Below, piece after piece: positions 27,334 to 35,843 of a stretch of DNA of 64,000 nt (its first letter is position 1; every line of letters starts with the position of its first letter). The translations under genes and the position numbers were made by a program. Location of the stretch: assembly GCA_963716925.1 (NCBI GenBank), contig CAVQUX010000010.1, positions 1,178,001-1,242,000 of the forward strand, written 5' to 3'. The notes under the pieces are model-generated. The model saw nothing but the letters and a program-made list of their open reading frames with translations. It was not told the DNA's origin and searched no databases. The stretch comes from DAISKN01 sp963716925 (GTDB lineage Bacteria; Acidobacteriota; Vicinamibacteria; Marinacidobacterales; SMYC01).

Positions 27334-29697
27334 CTACTCGGCCCGCAGTGCCTCCGCGGGATCGGTCGCGGCCGCGCGCCTCGCGGGAACGAGCGCGGCG
27401 GCGATGGTTACCGCGGAAAGGAACAGAACCGCGAGGATCCACGTGAGCGGGTCGGATGCGCTCACGTCGAAGAGGAAGGCTTCGAGAAGGCGGGCTACCG
27501 CGAGGCTTCCCAGTACCCCGACGAGGGCTCCGATCGCCACCAGGACCGCCCCCTGCTCCATCACCAGACGCAGGACCGACGTCCGGTCCGCGCCGAGCGC
27601 CATGCGGACGCCGATCTCCCGGCGGCGCGAGGCGGCCCACTGGGCGACGACGCCATAGATGCCGAGCCCCGCGAGCCCGAGGGCGAGAGCGGCGAAGGAC
27701 GCGACCAAAAGGACCCGAAAGCGCGGCGCGGTCACGTTGTCGGCGAGGATGTCGTCCATGCGCCGGATATCGGCGAGGGGAATCTCCGGGTCGATCTCCG
27801 AGACCGCGGCGCGGATCGAGGGCACGGCGCTCATGGGTTCGGAACGGGTTCGAACCAGGAGCGCCAGCGTGGGGTAGGCATACCGGAGGGGCAGGAGTGG
27901 CCGGAACATCGCCTCCTCCTCCCCGAGATCGAGCTCCACGAGGCGCGAGGTCTCGACTACTCCGACGATCTCGAGCCACGGACGGTCCGAGATGACCCCT
28001 CCGAACTTGATCCGGCGCCCCACGGCATCGCCACCGGGCCAGGCGCGCTCCGCGAGCCGGCGATTGACGAGCGCCACGTCGCGATGCTCGACTTCTTGGA
28101 AACCTCGTCCCGCGACGAGAGGAATCCCCGCGGCAGGGAAGAACCCGCGCGAGACGGAAAGGACGAGCGGCCATCGGTTCCTCTCCCGGGTGGTTCCCCC
28201 GAGGTCCTCGGTCGTCATCTGCGCTCTCGAGGCAGTCCCCGTCAGCAAGGTCCATCCCGCGACTCCGACGGAGCCGACGTCGGGCAACGCCTGGAGCCTC
28301 TCGACGAGCGATTGGAGAGCCGCGTCGCGGTGGGAAGGCTCCGGGTAGCGATCCCGCGGGAAGGAAACGTCGAGAGTGAGAAGGCCCTTGGGCTCGAACC
28401 CCACCTCGACCGACAGCAATCGGACGAGACTCCGGGTCAGGAGGCCGCATCCAATGGTCAGCATGAGTGCCGCCGCGAGCTGGCCGACGGTGAGAGCGGC
28501 ACGGAGCCGGCTCGAACCCCTCAACGTCGATCGGTTCGGTGCGGCGCGCGAGAAAACCAGAGCGGGAAAGACGCCGGCGGTGAGGCCTGAGACGACGGCG
28601 ATGCCGACGCCGAGAGAAAGCATGGCCCCATCCACCGCGACGTCCGACGAGCGGGGGAGCCCCGAAGGGGCGAGCGCGAGGAACAGGGAAGTCGCCCATC
28701 GCGCGATCGCAAGCCCCAGTACGCCTCCCATGAACGCCACCAGGAGGCTCTCGGTGAGAAGCAGGCGCGCGATCTGAGTTCGCATCGCTCCCATCGCCCG
28801 GCGCACCGCGATCTCCCGCTCCCGGGGAATGCCCCGGGCGAGGAGCAATCCCGTGAAGTTAGCGCAGGCGATGAGGAGCGCGAGCGCGACCGCGCCCTGG
28901 AGCATCCAGATCGTCGGCGCCACCTCGCCCACGATCTCCGTCCGCAGGTCGGTCACGTCGAGGTACCACCCCTTCACCGGCCAGTCGTGCTCCACCTCCA
29001 GACGCCGCGCGATCGCATCCACGTCCGCCCGGGCCGTCTCGAGAGCGACTCCGGCTGCGAGCCGCGCGAACACCTGAATCGAAGGGCCCTCCGGGTCCCT
29101 CAAGACCGCTGGGCTCATCGGCAGCAGAAGATCTGCCTTCCGGATCGGGATCTCGACTCCTGGGGGAAGGACTCCGACGATCGTCGAGACCCCGCCGTCG
29201 TGAGAGAGCGCCGAGCCGATGACGTCCGGGGAGCCCCCGAAACGGCTCATCCAGAGTCGATGGGTCAGGATCGCGCTTCCCTCGGTCTCCTCCGGAAGAA
29301 AAACCCGGCCCGACGTGGCTTCGATGCCGAGGAGGGGCAGGAGGTCGGGGAGGACGATGGCCGCGGTCACCTTCTCCGGACCGGAGCCGCCCTTCAGGTT
29401 GACGTCCTCGTAGTGGAGTCCAGAGATTCGTGAGAAAGACCGAGAGGAGTCCATGACCTCCGCTACGTCCTGTCCCCCCACCTGAAGGCCGCTGAACTCC
29501 TGCGCCCGGTTGTAGCGCGTGATGGTGACGAGCCGATCGGCATCGGGGTAAGGAAGGGGCGCGAGAAGGATCCCGCGCACGAAGCTCGAGATAGCGGTCG
29601 TCCCTCCGATGGCTATCCCGAGAGTGAGGACGGAGACGAGGGTGAAGAAGGGCGCGCGGGCGAGCCCGCGCAGGACGACGACGAGATCGCTCCGCAT
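27334..29697 (-). CDS. ADOP-type ABC transporter permease (MacB/FtsX fold)
   Basis: A 787-residue membrane protein from ATG 29697. The order is a short cytoplasmic start (MRSDLVVVLRGLARAPFFT), a first membrane segment followed by a MacB periplasmic core domain, a block of three membrane helices with an FtsX domain (GAVALALLIACANFTGLLLA), then a second core domain and a final FtsX domain ending ATDPAEALRAE. This duplicated layout without an ATPase gene beside it is the pattern of acidobacterial duplicated orphan permeases. The substrate is unknown; MacB relatives use periplasmic conformational change to expel peptides or antibiotics. It converges on rplQ with 3 bases between the stop codons and no terminator. 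Confidence 0.85.
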   Translation of the reverse strand: MRSDLVVVLRGLARAPFFTLVSVLTLGIAIGGTTAISSFVRGILLAPLPYPDADRLVTITRYNRAQEFSGLQVGGQDVAEVMDSSRSFSRISGLHYEDVNLKGGSGPEKVTAAIVLPDLLPLLGIEATSGRVFLPEETEGSAILTHRLWMSRFGGSPDVIGSALSHDGGVSTIVGVLPPGVEIPIRKADLLLPMSPAVLRDPEGPSIQVFARLAAGVALETARADVDAIARRLEVEHDWPVKGWYLDVTDLRTEIVGEVAPTIWMLQGAVALALLIACANFTGLLLARGIPREREIAVRRAMGAMRTQIARLLLTESLLVAFMGGVLGLAIARWATSLFLALAPSGLPRSSDVAVDGAMLSLGVGIAVVSGLTAGVFPALVFSRAAPNRSTLRGSSRLRAALTVGQLAAALMLTIGCGLLTRSLVRLLSVEVGFEPKGLLTLDVSFPRDRYPEPSHRDAALQSLVERLQALPDVGSVGVAGWTLLTGTASRAQMTTEDLGGTTRERNRWPLVLSVSRGFFPAAGIPLVAGRGFQEVEHRDVALVNRRLAERAWPGGDAVGRRIKFGGVISDRPWLEIVGVVETSRLVELDLGEEEAMFRPLLPLRYAYPTLALLVRTRSEPMSAVPSIRAAVSEIDPEIPLADIRRMDDILADNVTAPRFRVLLVASFAALALGLAGLGIYGVVAQWAASRRREIGVRMALGADRTSVLRLVMEQGAVLVAIGALVGVLGSLAVARLLEAFLFDVSASDPLTWILAVLFLSAVTIAAALVPARRAAATDPAEALRAE

Positions 29698-29905
29698 TGC
29701 GAGACCCGGCGCCGAGGATAACTCGACTCGCCAGGCGGTACAATTGAGACGATGGTGATCGCCCATCGTCTCGCCGAGGAGCGCAGTCTCGCTCTCCCCG
29801 GGTCCTCACCCACATCCGCTCAGCCGATTACCCTAGTCGAAGACCGGTGCGTCCCAGCTATCGATCTCTGGACTACTTCGCCTGAGCAATGGGCGGTCTT
29901 TCGTC

Positions 29906-30229
29906 GTGAGCGCTGAAGACCTCCACCACGAACGGCCTCCTGTCGAAGGCGCTCTCTTCGTCAGCGGAAATGGAGCTCCGCTCGGAAGACAACGATTCAC
30001 GCAACTCGTGGTCGAAGCCGGAAGGTGCGCCGGTCTTCAGACGAAAGCGACCCCACCGCATCCGGCACAGCTACGCCACCCACCTTCTCCGCCGCGGCGC
30101 CTCGGTCCGCGCCGTGCAGAGCTCGTCGGCCACAGGTCGCTTCTCTCAACCCAGGTCTACCTCGACGTAGAAGTGAGCGACCTCGCCTCCATGCTCCAAA
30201 AGACCCATCCGCGCGGCCGCGCGGTATAC
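29906..30229 (+). pseudogene. Remnant of a tyrosine recombinase (XerC/D-like)
   Basis: Only the C-terminal catalytic part is recognisable and it switches frame twice. The first frame gives ALFVSGNGAPLGRQRF, the middle frame gives PHRIRHSYATHLLRRGASVRAVQ (shown as PHRIRHSYATHLL) with the HxxR box, and the first frame resumes with ELVGHRSLLSTQVYLDV, which has the final His and the nucleophile Tyr. The N-terminal domain is missing. This is a decayed integrase, located directly upstream of a toxin-antitoxin pair. Confidence 0.75.
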
Positions 30230-30230
30230 T
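30211..30230 (+). promoter_or_regulatory. Palindrome and -10 box before the DUF433 gene
   Basis: GCGCGGCCGCGC (30211-30222) is a perfect 12-base palindrome, followed at once by GG and TATACT (30225-30230), a good -10 box ending 9 bases before the antitoxin start. No clear -35 was seen. Placement across the core promoter fits an operator for autorepression of the toxin-antitoxin pair (inference). Confidence 0.45.
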
Positions 30231-30239
30231 AGAAGCGTC

Positions 30240-30614
30240 ATGGCCACGACGGCGACCACCGTTTACTCGTACATCACCAAGGACCCGAAAGTCCGGGCGG
30301 GAAAGGCCTGCGTCGAAGGAACTCGTGTCGCGGTGGCGGATATCGTGTTCCTCTACCGGCGTGGTTACACACCCGAGAGAATCCAGGCAGAGTATCCCCA
30401 GTTGAATCTCGCACAGGTTCACGCGGCTTTGTCGTACTACCACGCGCGACAGGATGAGATCGAATCCGAGCTCCACGAAGACGAGTCCTTCACCGAGGAG
30501 CTCGACCGACAGTGGGAGGAATACGTGCAACGCCATGGCGGCCATCCCCCGGATGAGCCGGCGCCCGAGGACCGGCACATCGCGAAACCCGTAGGCTGGC
30601 GTCCCAAAGAGTAA
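30240..30614 (+). CDS. DUF433 antitoxin-like protein
   Basis: 124 residues. The DUF433 winged-helix-like domain covers residues ~10-75: YITKDPKVRAGKACVEGTRV, VADIVFLYRRGYTPERIQAEYP and LNLAQVHAALSYYHAR. Members pair with PIN-like toxins (VapB45/VapC45 type). The C-terminal half (acidic helix, then PPDEPAPEDRH) is longer than in many members and may wrap the toxin. Its stop codon abuts the GTG of the toxin gene. The near-leaderless start has a palindrome over its promoter. Confidence 0.85.
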   Translation: MATTATTVYSYITKDPKVRAGKACVEGTRVAVADIVFLYRRGYTPERIQAEYPQLNLAQVHAALSYYHARQDEIESELHEDESFTEELDRQWEEYVQRHGGHPPDEPAPEDRHIAKPVGWRPKE

Positions 30615-30974
30615 GTGCCCGGTCGTTTTCCCTTGCTCACCGACATCGACGTCGATGGACGAGTCGTGAAAGGTCTACTTCGCCTCGGCTGGGACGTCGT
30701 TCGCGTCGTCGACACTTTCCCTGGAACGACTTTCGATGACGTTCTCTTCGAGGCCGCCGCTCGCCAGAATCGGGTCTTCGTCACCAATGACAAGCGAATC
30801 CACGGGCAGGCGGTGGCATGGATCCAGAAACAACACGCCTTCCGAATGGTTTTCTGGGCTAAGAAACATCACGATCGTATGACCATCGGCGAGTTCCTCC
30901 AGGCCTTCGAAGAACTTGCCCGTCGCGAGAACCCCTTCGCTTACCCCATCGAGTACATCAAGCCGATTGCCTGA
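30615..30974 (+). CDS. DUF5615 PIN-like toxin
   Basis: 119 residues, GTG start right after the DUF433 stop. The fold is of the DUF5615/Mut7-C PIN-like type: LLTDIDVDGRVVKGLLRLGW at the start with a conserved Asp, TFDDVLFEAAARQNRVFVTN with the acidic pair, then NDKRIHG. Such proteins act as ribonucleases with metal-binding aspartates and are neutralised by the DUF433 partner. RNA cleavage here is inferred from family and pairing only. Confidence 0.85.
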   Translation: MPGRFPLLTDIDVDGRVVKGLLRLGWDVVRVVDTFPGTTFDDVLFEAAARQNRVFVTNDKRIHGQAVAWIQKQHAFRMVFWAKKHHDRMTIGEFLQAFEELARRENPFAYPIEYIKPIA

Positions 30975-31266
30975 GATGCTTCGACATCTCGAGTCGTCGC
31001 CACTTTCCAATAAAGAGGAAGCGCGGGGGTGTGTTTCGATCGAACGGAAGGGCGCTAGATCTGAGATATTTTACAATCTCTCCAACCCGATGAAGCGGCA
31101 TGCGGAACCATGACGGACAATGGAGGAACGAAGACGCTGTGATTCTACCGCGGGCCGTTTCACGTGAGGACGGCGTGAAGACAAGACCCGACGAACCGCA
31201 TGACGCGGCGGCCGGCTCGCTCTAAACTACGCAAACGATAGGGCCCGTCGGCTCAGCCCCCTACGT

Positions 31267-33345
31267 CTACGCCTTCGCTTCCTTCTCCGCTTTTCTCTCG
31301 GCGACGATCTTCTGGACGAGGTGGCTGGGCACCTCTTCGTAGTGGGAGTACTCCATGTGGAACGAGCCCCGTCCCCCGGTCATGGAGGTGAGCGTGGGCT
31401 CGTAGCTGAGCATCTCCGACATCGGTACCTGGGCTTTGATCGAGGTCAGGCTTCCCTTGGGCTCCATGCCCTGGGTGCGGCCGCGGCGGGAGTTGAGGTC
31501 GCCGAGGACGTCGCCGGTGTTCTCCTCGGGAACGACGATCTCGACGTTCATGATCGGCTCGAGGAGCGTCGGCCTGCACTTCTCCATCGCTTCCTTGTAG
31601 GCGAGAGAGCCCGCGATCTTGAACGCCATCTCCGACGAATCGACGGGATGGTACTTCCCATCGTAGACCGTCGCCTTGAAGTCCACCATGGGGTAGCCCG
31701 CGAGGAAGCCTTTCACGCGCACTTCCTGGATCCCTTTCTCCACCGCGGGGATGAAGTTCTTCGGAATGGCTCCGCCGAAGACCTCGTTCGCGAACTCGAA
31801 CTGAGTACCCCGGGGAAGGGGCTCGAAGCGGACCCAGCAGTCGGCGAACTGGCCGTGGCCTCCCGTCTGCTTCTTGTGCCGGCCGTGGGCCTCGAAGGTC
31901 CCGGTGATGGTCTCGCGGTAGGGGACCTTCGGCGGATGGAGCGTCACCTCTACACCGAATTTCTGCTTCAGCCGTGAGACCGCAACCTCGATGTGGAGCT
32001 GGCCGGTTCCCGAGAGCAGGAGCTCCGACTCCCGGTGGAACTTGAGCATCGGGTCTTCCTCGGAGAGCCTCTGCATCGCCTGGCTGATCTTCTCCTCGTC
32101 GCCCCGGGACTTGGGCTCGATGGCGAAGCTGATGACCGGCTCCGGGAACTCGAACTTGGGATAGATGATGGGAGCGTTCTTGTCCGCGAGGGTGTCGCCG
32201 GTCTGACTCTCCTTCAACTTCGCGACCGAGGCGATGTCTCCCGCCTGGACTTCGGAGACCGGCACCGGCTCTTTCCCCTGGAGCAGGGAGACGGCGCCGA
32301 ACCGCTCGCTCACATCCTTGGTGGTGTTGTGATACGAGGAGTCCGCCTTCACGATTCCGCTCATCACCCGGAAGAGGCTGATCCGTCCAGCGAAGGGGTC
32401 GGCGATGGTCTTGAAGATGAACGCGGACGCGGGAGCGCTCGCTGCGATCTTCCGGCTCACGGGCTTTCCGCTCGGGTCCTTGCCTTCCACCTCTCCCCGG
32501 GCGTCGGGCGCCGGCGTCAGGTCCACCAGGGCGTCCATCAGGGGCCTCACGGCCACGTTCCGGGCGCCGGAGACCGCGAGCACGGGAAACACCTTCCCCG
32601 AGACGACGGCGAGCTTGAGGCCGGTGAGGAACTCCTCGGGACTCAGAGCGCCCGTCTCGAGGTACTTCTCCATGAGCGCGTCGTCCACCTCGGCGACCAT
32701 CTCCACCAGGGCGCTTCGCGCAGCCTCGACTTCTTCCTTCATCTCCGAAGGGACGTCTTTTTCCTCGTGCGTCCCCTTGTCGTCGCCCTTGGAAAGATAG
32801 GCCTTCATCCGGACGAGGTCGATGACGCCGCGGAAGTCCTTCTCCTCGCCCACCGGAAGCTGGACGGGGACGGCGGTGCGGCCGAAGGCTTTCTGGATCG
32901 ACTCCAGCGCCCGCGAGAAGCTGGAGCGATCGCGGTCCAGGCGATTGACGACGAGGATGCGGGATTTTCCGCCCTCCTCGGCGAAACTCCACACCTTTTC
33001 CGTCTGCACTTCGACCCCGGCGACGCCGCAGACGTTCACCAATGCCGCGTCGGCGACGTGGATGGCCACCCGGGCTTCCTGGATGAAGTTGCCGTATCCG
33101 GGGGTGTCGAGGAGGTTGAGCTTGGTCCTGTTCCACTCGCAGTGGGCGAGAGCGGTCGAGAGGCTGATCTGGCGGGCGATCTCGTCGGCGTCGAAATCGG
33201 TGACGGTATTCCCCTCTTCGACTTTTCCCAGCCGGTTCACGGCGCCGGCGTCGAACAGCATCGCGGAAACGAGCGAGGTCTTGCCCGAGCCCCCGTGGCC
33301 CACGATCGCCACGTTGCGGATACCGGCAGTATCGTAGATCTTCAT
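31267..33345 (-). CDS. EF-G-like GTPase (second EF-G paralogue)
   Basis: 692 residues with the full EF-G layout, intact, unlike the fusA of this window. The P-loop is GHGGSGKTSL instead of the canonical GHVDHGKT, followed by DTPGYGNF (canonical DTPGHVDF) and NRLDRDRS for NKMD. The C-terminal domains include GRHKKQTGGHGQFADCW and the motif DSSEMAFKIAGSLAYKEA. This belongs to the EF-G-like branch seen as an extra copy in Acidobacteriota and others, whose role in elongation, recycling or stress is unsettled. A promoter lies about 95 bases upstream. Confidence 0.9.
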   Translation of the reverse strand: MKIYDTAGIRNVAIVGHGGSGKTSLVSAMLFDAGAVNRLGKVEEGNTVTDFDADEIARQISLSTALAHCEWNRTKLNLLDTPGYGNFIQEARVAIHVADAALVNVCGVAGVEVQTEKVWSFAEEGGKSRILVVNRLDRDRSSFSRALESIQKAFGRTAVPVQLPVGEEKDFRGVIDLVRMKAYLSKGDDKGTHEEKDVPSEMKEEVEAARSALVEMVAEVDDALMEKYLETGALSPEEFLTGLKLAVVSGKVFPVLAVSGARNVAVRPLMDALVDLTPAPDARGEVEGKDPSGKPVSRKIAASAPASAFIFKTIADPFAGRISLFRVMSGIVKADSSYHNTTKDVSERFGAVSLLQGKEPVPVSEVQAGDIASVAKLKESQTGDTLADKNAPIIYPKFEFPEPVISFAIEPKSRGDEEKISQAMQRLSEEDPMLKFHRESELLLSGTGQLHIEVAVSRLKQKFGVEVTLHPPKVPYRETITGTFEAHGRHKKQTGGHGQFADCWVRFEPLPRGTQFEFANEVFGGAIPKNFIPAVEKGIQEVRVKGFLAGYPMVDFKATVYDGKYHPVDSSEMAFKIAGSLAYKEAMEKCRPTLLEPIMNVEIVVPEENTGDVLGDLNSRRGRTQGMEPKGSLTSIKAQVPMSEMLSYEPTLTSMTGGRGSFHMEYSHYEEVPSHLVQKIVAERKAEKEAKA

Positions 33346-33446
33346 CCAGCCTCCGTCGGATTTCGAGGTCGCGAAGGAAACGAGAACAATCCGGACCCGA
33401 CGAGCCGCTGAGAGCGGCTGTCTTCTCGAAGCCGAAAAACGCGCGG

Positions 33447-33476
33447 ATTATAACATTCGGCGGATCGCGAAATCAA
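33447..33476 (-). promoter_or_regulatory. Promoter of the EF-G-like gene
   Basis: Read on the minus strand: -35 TTGATT (33476-33471), an 18-base spacer, then a perfect -10 TATAAT (33452-33447). Expected start near 33440, leaving a leader of about 95 bases before ATG 33345. Confidence 0.6.
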
Positions 33477-33514
33477 AATTCCGCGAGGAACACGGAACAA
33501 ACCGCGATCGAGAC

Positions 33515-33520
33515 TATAAT
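33515..33520 (+). promoter_or_regulatory. -10 box of the pilM-like operon
   Basis: A perfect TATAAT lies 15 bases before ATG 33536, giving a very short leader. No recognisable -35 hexamer is found 17 or 18 bases upstream. Confidence 0.45.
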
Positions 33521-33535
33521 CCTTCGAAGAGAGCG

Positions 33536-34384
33536 ATGAGCGCCCTTTCCACGAGGCTCACCTGGCCATGGCGCCGTCCCCGGATCGGGATCGCCTTTTC
33601 TCCCCATATGCTCCTCGCGATCCGGGCGGAGAACGGAGCCCGGGCCGTCCGCAGGGACGTTCCGCCGGGATTGCTGGTGCCGGGCGCCGTCGCCCCCAAC
33701 ATCCATTCGGTGCGGGAGGTTGCGCAGTTGGCGTCGGAGATGGTCGACGAGCTCTCGGGACGCGGGGCGACGGCGTCGGTTCTCCTCCCCGACCTCTCGG
33801 TGGTGAGCGCGGTGTTCCCGCCGTCTCCCGGGGCCACCGAGCGCGATCTGACCTCGAAGCTAGCGTCCCGGTTCGGGGTTCCCGCCTCCGAGACACGCTG
33901 CGATTTCTGGAAGGGCGGGAAGGGGGAGGTACTCGGAGCGGCGGTTCGCGAGGCGGTGGTTCGGCAGTACGAGCAGGTGATCGAGGCGGCGGAGTGCCGG
34001 CCGGGCTGGATCGACGCGGGGAGCCTCGTCCGGGTTCCTTCCTGGGCGGACGCCTCGCAATCGGACCCGGGAACTATCCTGGTGGAGGCGCTGCTCTATA
34101 GCGATCACTACACGCTGTTGCTCTTCCGGGGAGGAGAGCTCCTCGACGTTCGCATGCGGCTTCGCTCCAGAGACGACGTCGACGCCGTCGCCGCGGAGAT
34201 CCGGCGTCTGCCGGCGATTTACGACATCCCTGCCCCGGGGGCGATGACGCTTTCGGGAGAGGGCGCATCCGCCTGCGCTCGGATCCTTTCCGACTCCCGA
34301 GTCGAAGCCACCTTGTCCCTGGCGCAGGAAGGGGAAGAAAGGCAGCTCGAAGCGGCGCTCGAGGCCCTTCTCCGGCGGAGCTGA
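33536..34384 (+). CDS. Divergent PilM/GspL-like protein
   Basis: 282 residues, cytoplasmic, no signal or membrane segment. The call rests on weak similarity in layout to the actin-like PilM (RIGIAFSPHMLLAIRAENGA at the start, VVRQYEQVIEAAECRPGWID in the middle, an ILVEALLYSDHYTLLLFRGG strand pair) and on the two following genes, which look like PilN and PilO. The phosphate-binding residues of PilM (an Asp-Gly-Ser style loop near the start) are not obvious, so ATP binding may be lost. It probably anchors PilN at the inner membrane. Confidence 0.6.
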   Translation: MSALSTRLTWPWRRPRIGIAFSPHMLLAIRAENGARAVRRDVPPGLLVPGAVAPNIHSVREVAQLASEMVDELSGRGATASVLLPDLSVVSAVFPPSPGATERDLTSKLASRFGVPASETRCDFWKGGKGEVLGAAVREAVVRQYEQVIEAAECRPGWIDAGSLVRVPSWADASQSDPGTILVEALLYSDHYTLLLFRGGELLDVRMRLRSRDDVDAVAAEIRRLPAIYDIPAPGAMTLSGEGASACARILSDSRVEATLSLAQEGEERQLEAALEALLRRS

Positions 34385-34396
34385 GCTCTCTCTTCG

Positions 34397-34915
34397 ATGA
34401 AGCAAGGCATAAACCTCGGCCGGCCGCCGGCGCGCACGAACCGCCCGGTAGCCGCGCTCCTGGTCGCCTCCGGAGCGGCGGCGCTCGTGCTCGCCTTTCT
34501 CCATTATCGTTCCCATATCGAGGTCGACTCGCTCGCGGGCGAAGTCGCGAGCCTTTCGGAATCGCTCATCGAGTCTGAGAGCTCCTCATCCCCGGATCGG
34601 GAGCGGTTCGTCGCCGCCCGCCTGCGGCTCGCTCTCGACTCCGGGACGTTGGCAACCGTTTCACCCACGGCGCTCCTCCGTCTCGTGGAAGGAGCGCTGC
34701 CCGAGGGTGTCGTTCTCGGAAGGCTCTCTTTCAACGCGCGCCCGCAGCAGAGTCTCACGCTCGATGCCGTGGCTCTCGGGAGCGATCGGGTGACCGAGCT
34801 CCAGCGCCGGCTTTCGGCGGCGCCTCTCGTCTCATCGACGGGTCTCCTCGAGGAGCGCCGTCTCGCCGACGGCCGGGTCGCGGTCCGAATCCAGGTGGGT
34901 CTGGAGCGGCAATGA
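34397..34915 (+). CDS. PilN-like inner-membrane protein
   Basis: 172 residues: a short cytoplasmic start beginning MKQGINLGRPPARTNRP (the INL motif is what PilN uses to bind PilM), one membrane helix (VAALLVASGAAALVLAFLHY), a coiled segment and a ferredoxin-like periplasmic domain (LLRLVEGALPEGVVLGRLSF). It fits PilN of type IV pilus or GspL of type II secretion. Overlaps the next gene by 4 bases (ATGA), so translation is coupled. Confidence 0.65.
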   Translation: MKQGINLGRPPARTNRPVAALLVASGAAALVLAFLHYRSHIEVDSLAGEVASLSESLIESESSSSPDRERFVAARLRLALDSGTLATVSPTALLRLVEGALPEGVVLGRLSFNARPQQSLTLDAVALGSDRVTELQRRLSAAPLVSSTGLLEERRLADGRVAVRIQVGLERQ

Positions 34916-35841
34916 AGGCCTCGATCTTCGCTCTCGCTCTCCTGCTCTCCCTCGACGGCGCCCTCTACTTCCGGCTCCGGAAACTCTCGAGCGAGAAAGC
35001 CGAGCTCGCGCTCCGGCGCGACGAGTTGTCCCGGAAGGCCGAAGCCGAGCGCGAGTCGGGCGAGCGCGACCGGAGGATCGAGGCTCTGGTCGGGGAAGGG
35101 TTCCGAGCGATGGATGGAGTGGACGAGCCCCTCGACATCGCCGCGCTTCGAGATCTCCTTTTGCGGGCGGAGCGGAGCCTCGACATCGACCGATTCTCCC
35201 TCGACTTCCGTCCGGCCCAGGACGCGCCCAAGGGCGAGGAGGGCGGGCGCATCGGCGCGAATCTCGGCGGCTCGTTCGATTCCCTGTACGAATACCTCGC
35301 GCGCATCGAGGAACTGCGCCTGCCGCTCACGCCCGAGGCGGTGACTCTAAGGCCCGAGGACACCGGACGCATTCTGCTCACCATCGAGTGGAACGCGCTC
35401 TGGAACGGGGAGAACCTCGCTCTCGACGGGCTCTCGCCTTCGGACATCGCGGAGCTCGAGAAGTGGCTCGCCAACGAGGCGGCTCCGCCGCCCGCCCGCA
35501 ATTTGTTTTCCGAGAGCGCGACTTCGGCCTCCGCCTCGGCGGAGCCGGCGCTCACTTCAGAGAGTCCCGCTCTCCCCGGCGCGTCGATCTCTTCCCTCGC
35601 GAGCGCTTCCGAACCCTCCTCGCCGCCGCCGCGCCTGACGGGTTTCGTCATCGCGCGGCCCGAGCTCGAGCCGGACGTGAACCGTCGAGTGCTCGCGGCT
35701 CTGCGCTTCGAGGGGGAGCTCCGTCTCGTGGGTTTGGGGGAGCTCGTAGGAAGCTATCGGGTCGAGGAGATCGATCCCAGGGCGAGCGTCCTCCTGGTCC
35801 ACCAGGAATCGGGCGAAAGGTTGAAGCTGTTTCTGGAATGA
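34912..35841 (+). CDS. PilO-like protein with C-terminal PilP/GspC-like domain
   Basis: 309 residues. An N-terminal membrane helix (ASIFALALLLSLDGALYF) and coiled coil (residues ~22-60), then a PilO-like ferredoxin fold ending near residue 175. A Ser/Ala/Pro-rich linker (residues ~195-240) leads to a final beta domain (LTGFVIARPELEPDVNRR, VGLGELVGSYRVEEIDPR, VLLVHQESGERLKLFLE) with the pattern of PilP or the GspC homology region. If right, this is a fusion of PilO and PilP, normally two proteins. No secretin, motor or pilin gene is nearby. Confidence 0.6.
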   Translation: MKASIFALALLLSLDGALYFRLRKLSSEKAELALRRDELSRKAEAERESGERDRRIEALVGEGFRAMDGVDEPLDIAALRDLLLRAERSLDIDRFSLDFRPAQDAPKGEEGGRIGANLGGSFDSLYEYLARIEELRLPLTPEAVTLRPEDTGRILLTIEWNALWNGENLALDGLSPSDIAELEKWLANEAAPPPARNLFSESATSASASAEPALTSESPALPGASISSLASASEPSSPPPRLTGFVIARPELEPDVNRRVLAALRFEGELRLVGLGELVGSYRVEEIDPRASVLLVHQESGERLKLFLE

Positions 35842-35843
35842 GA

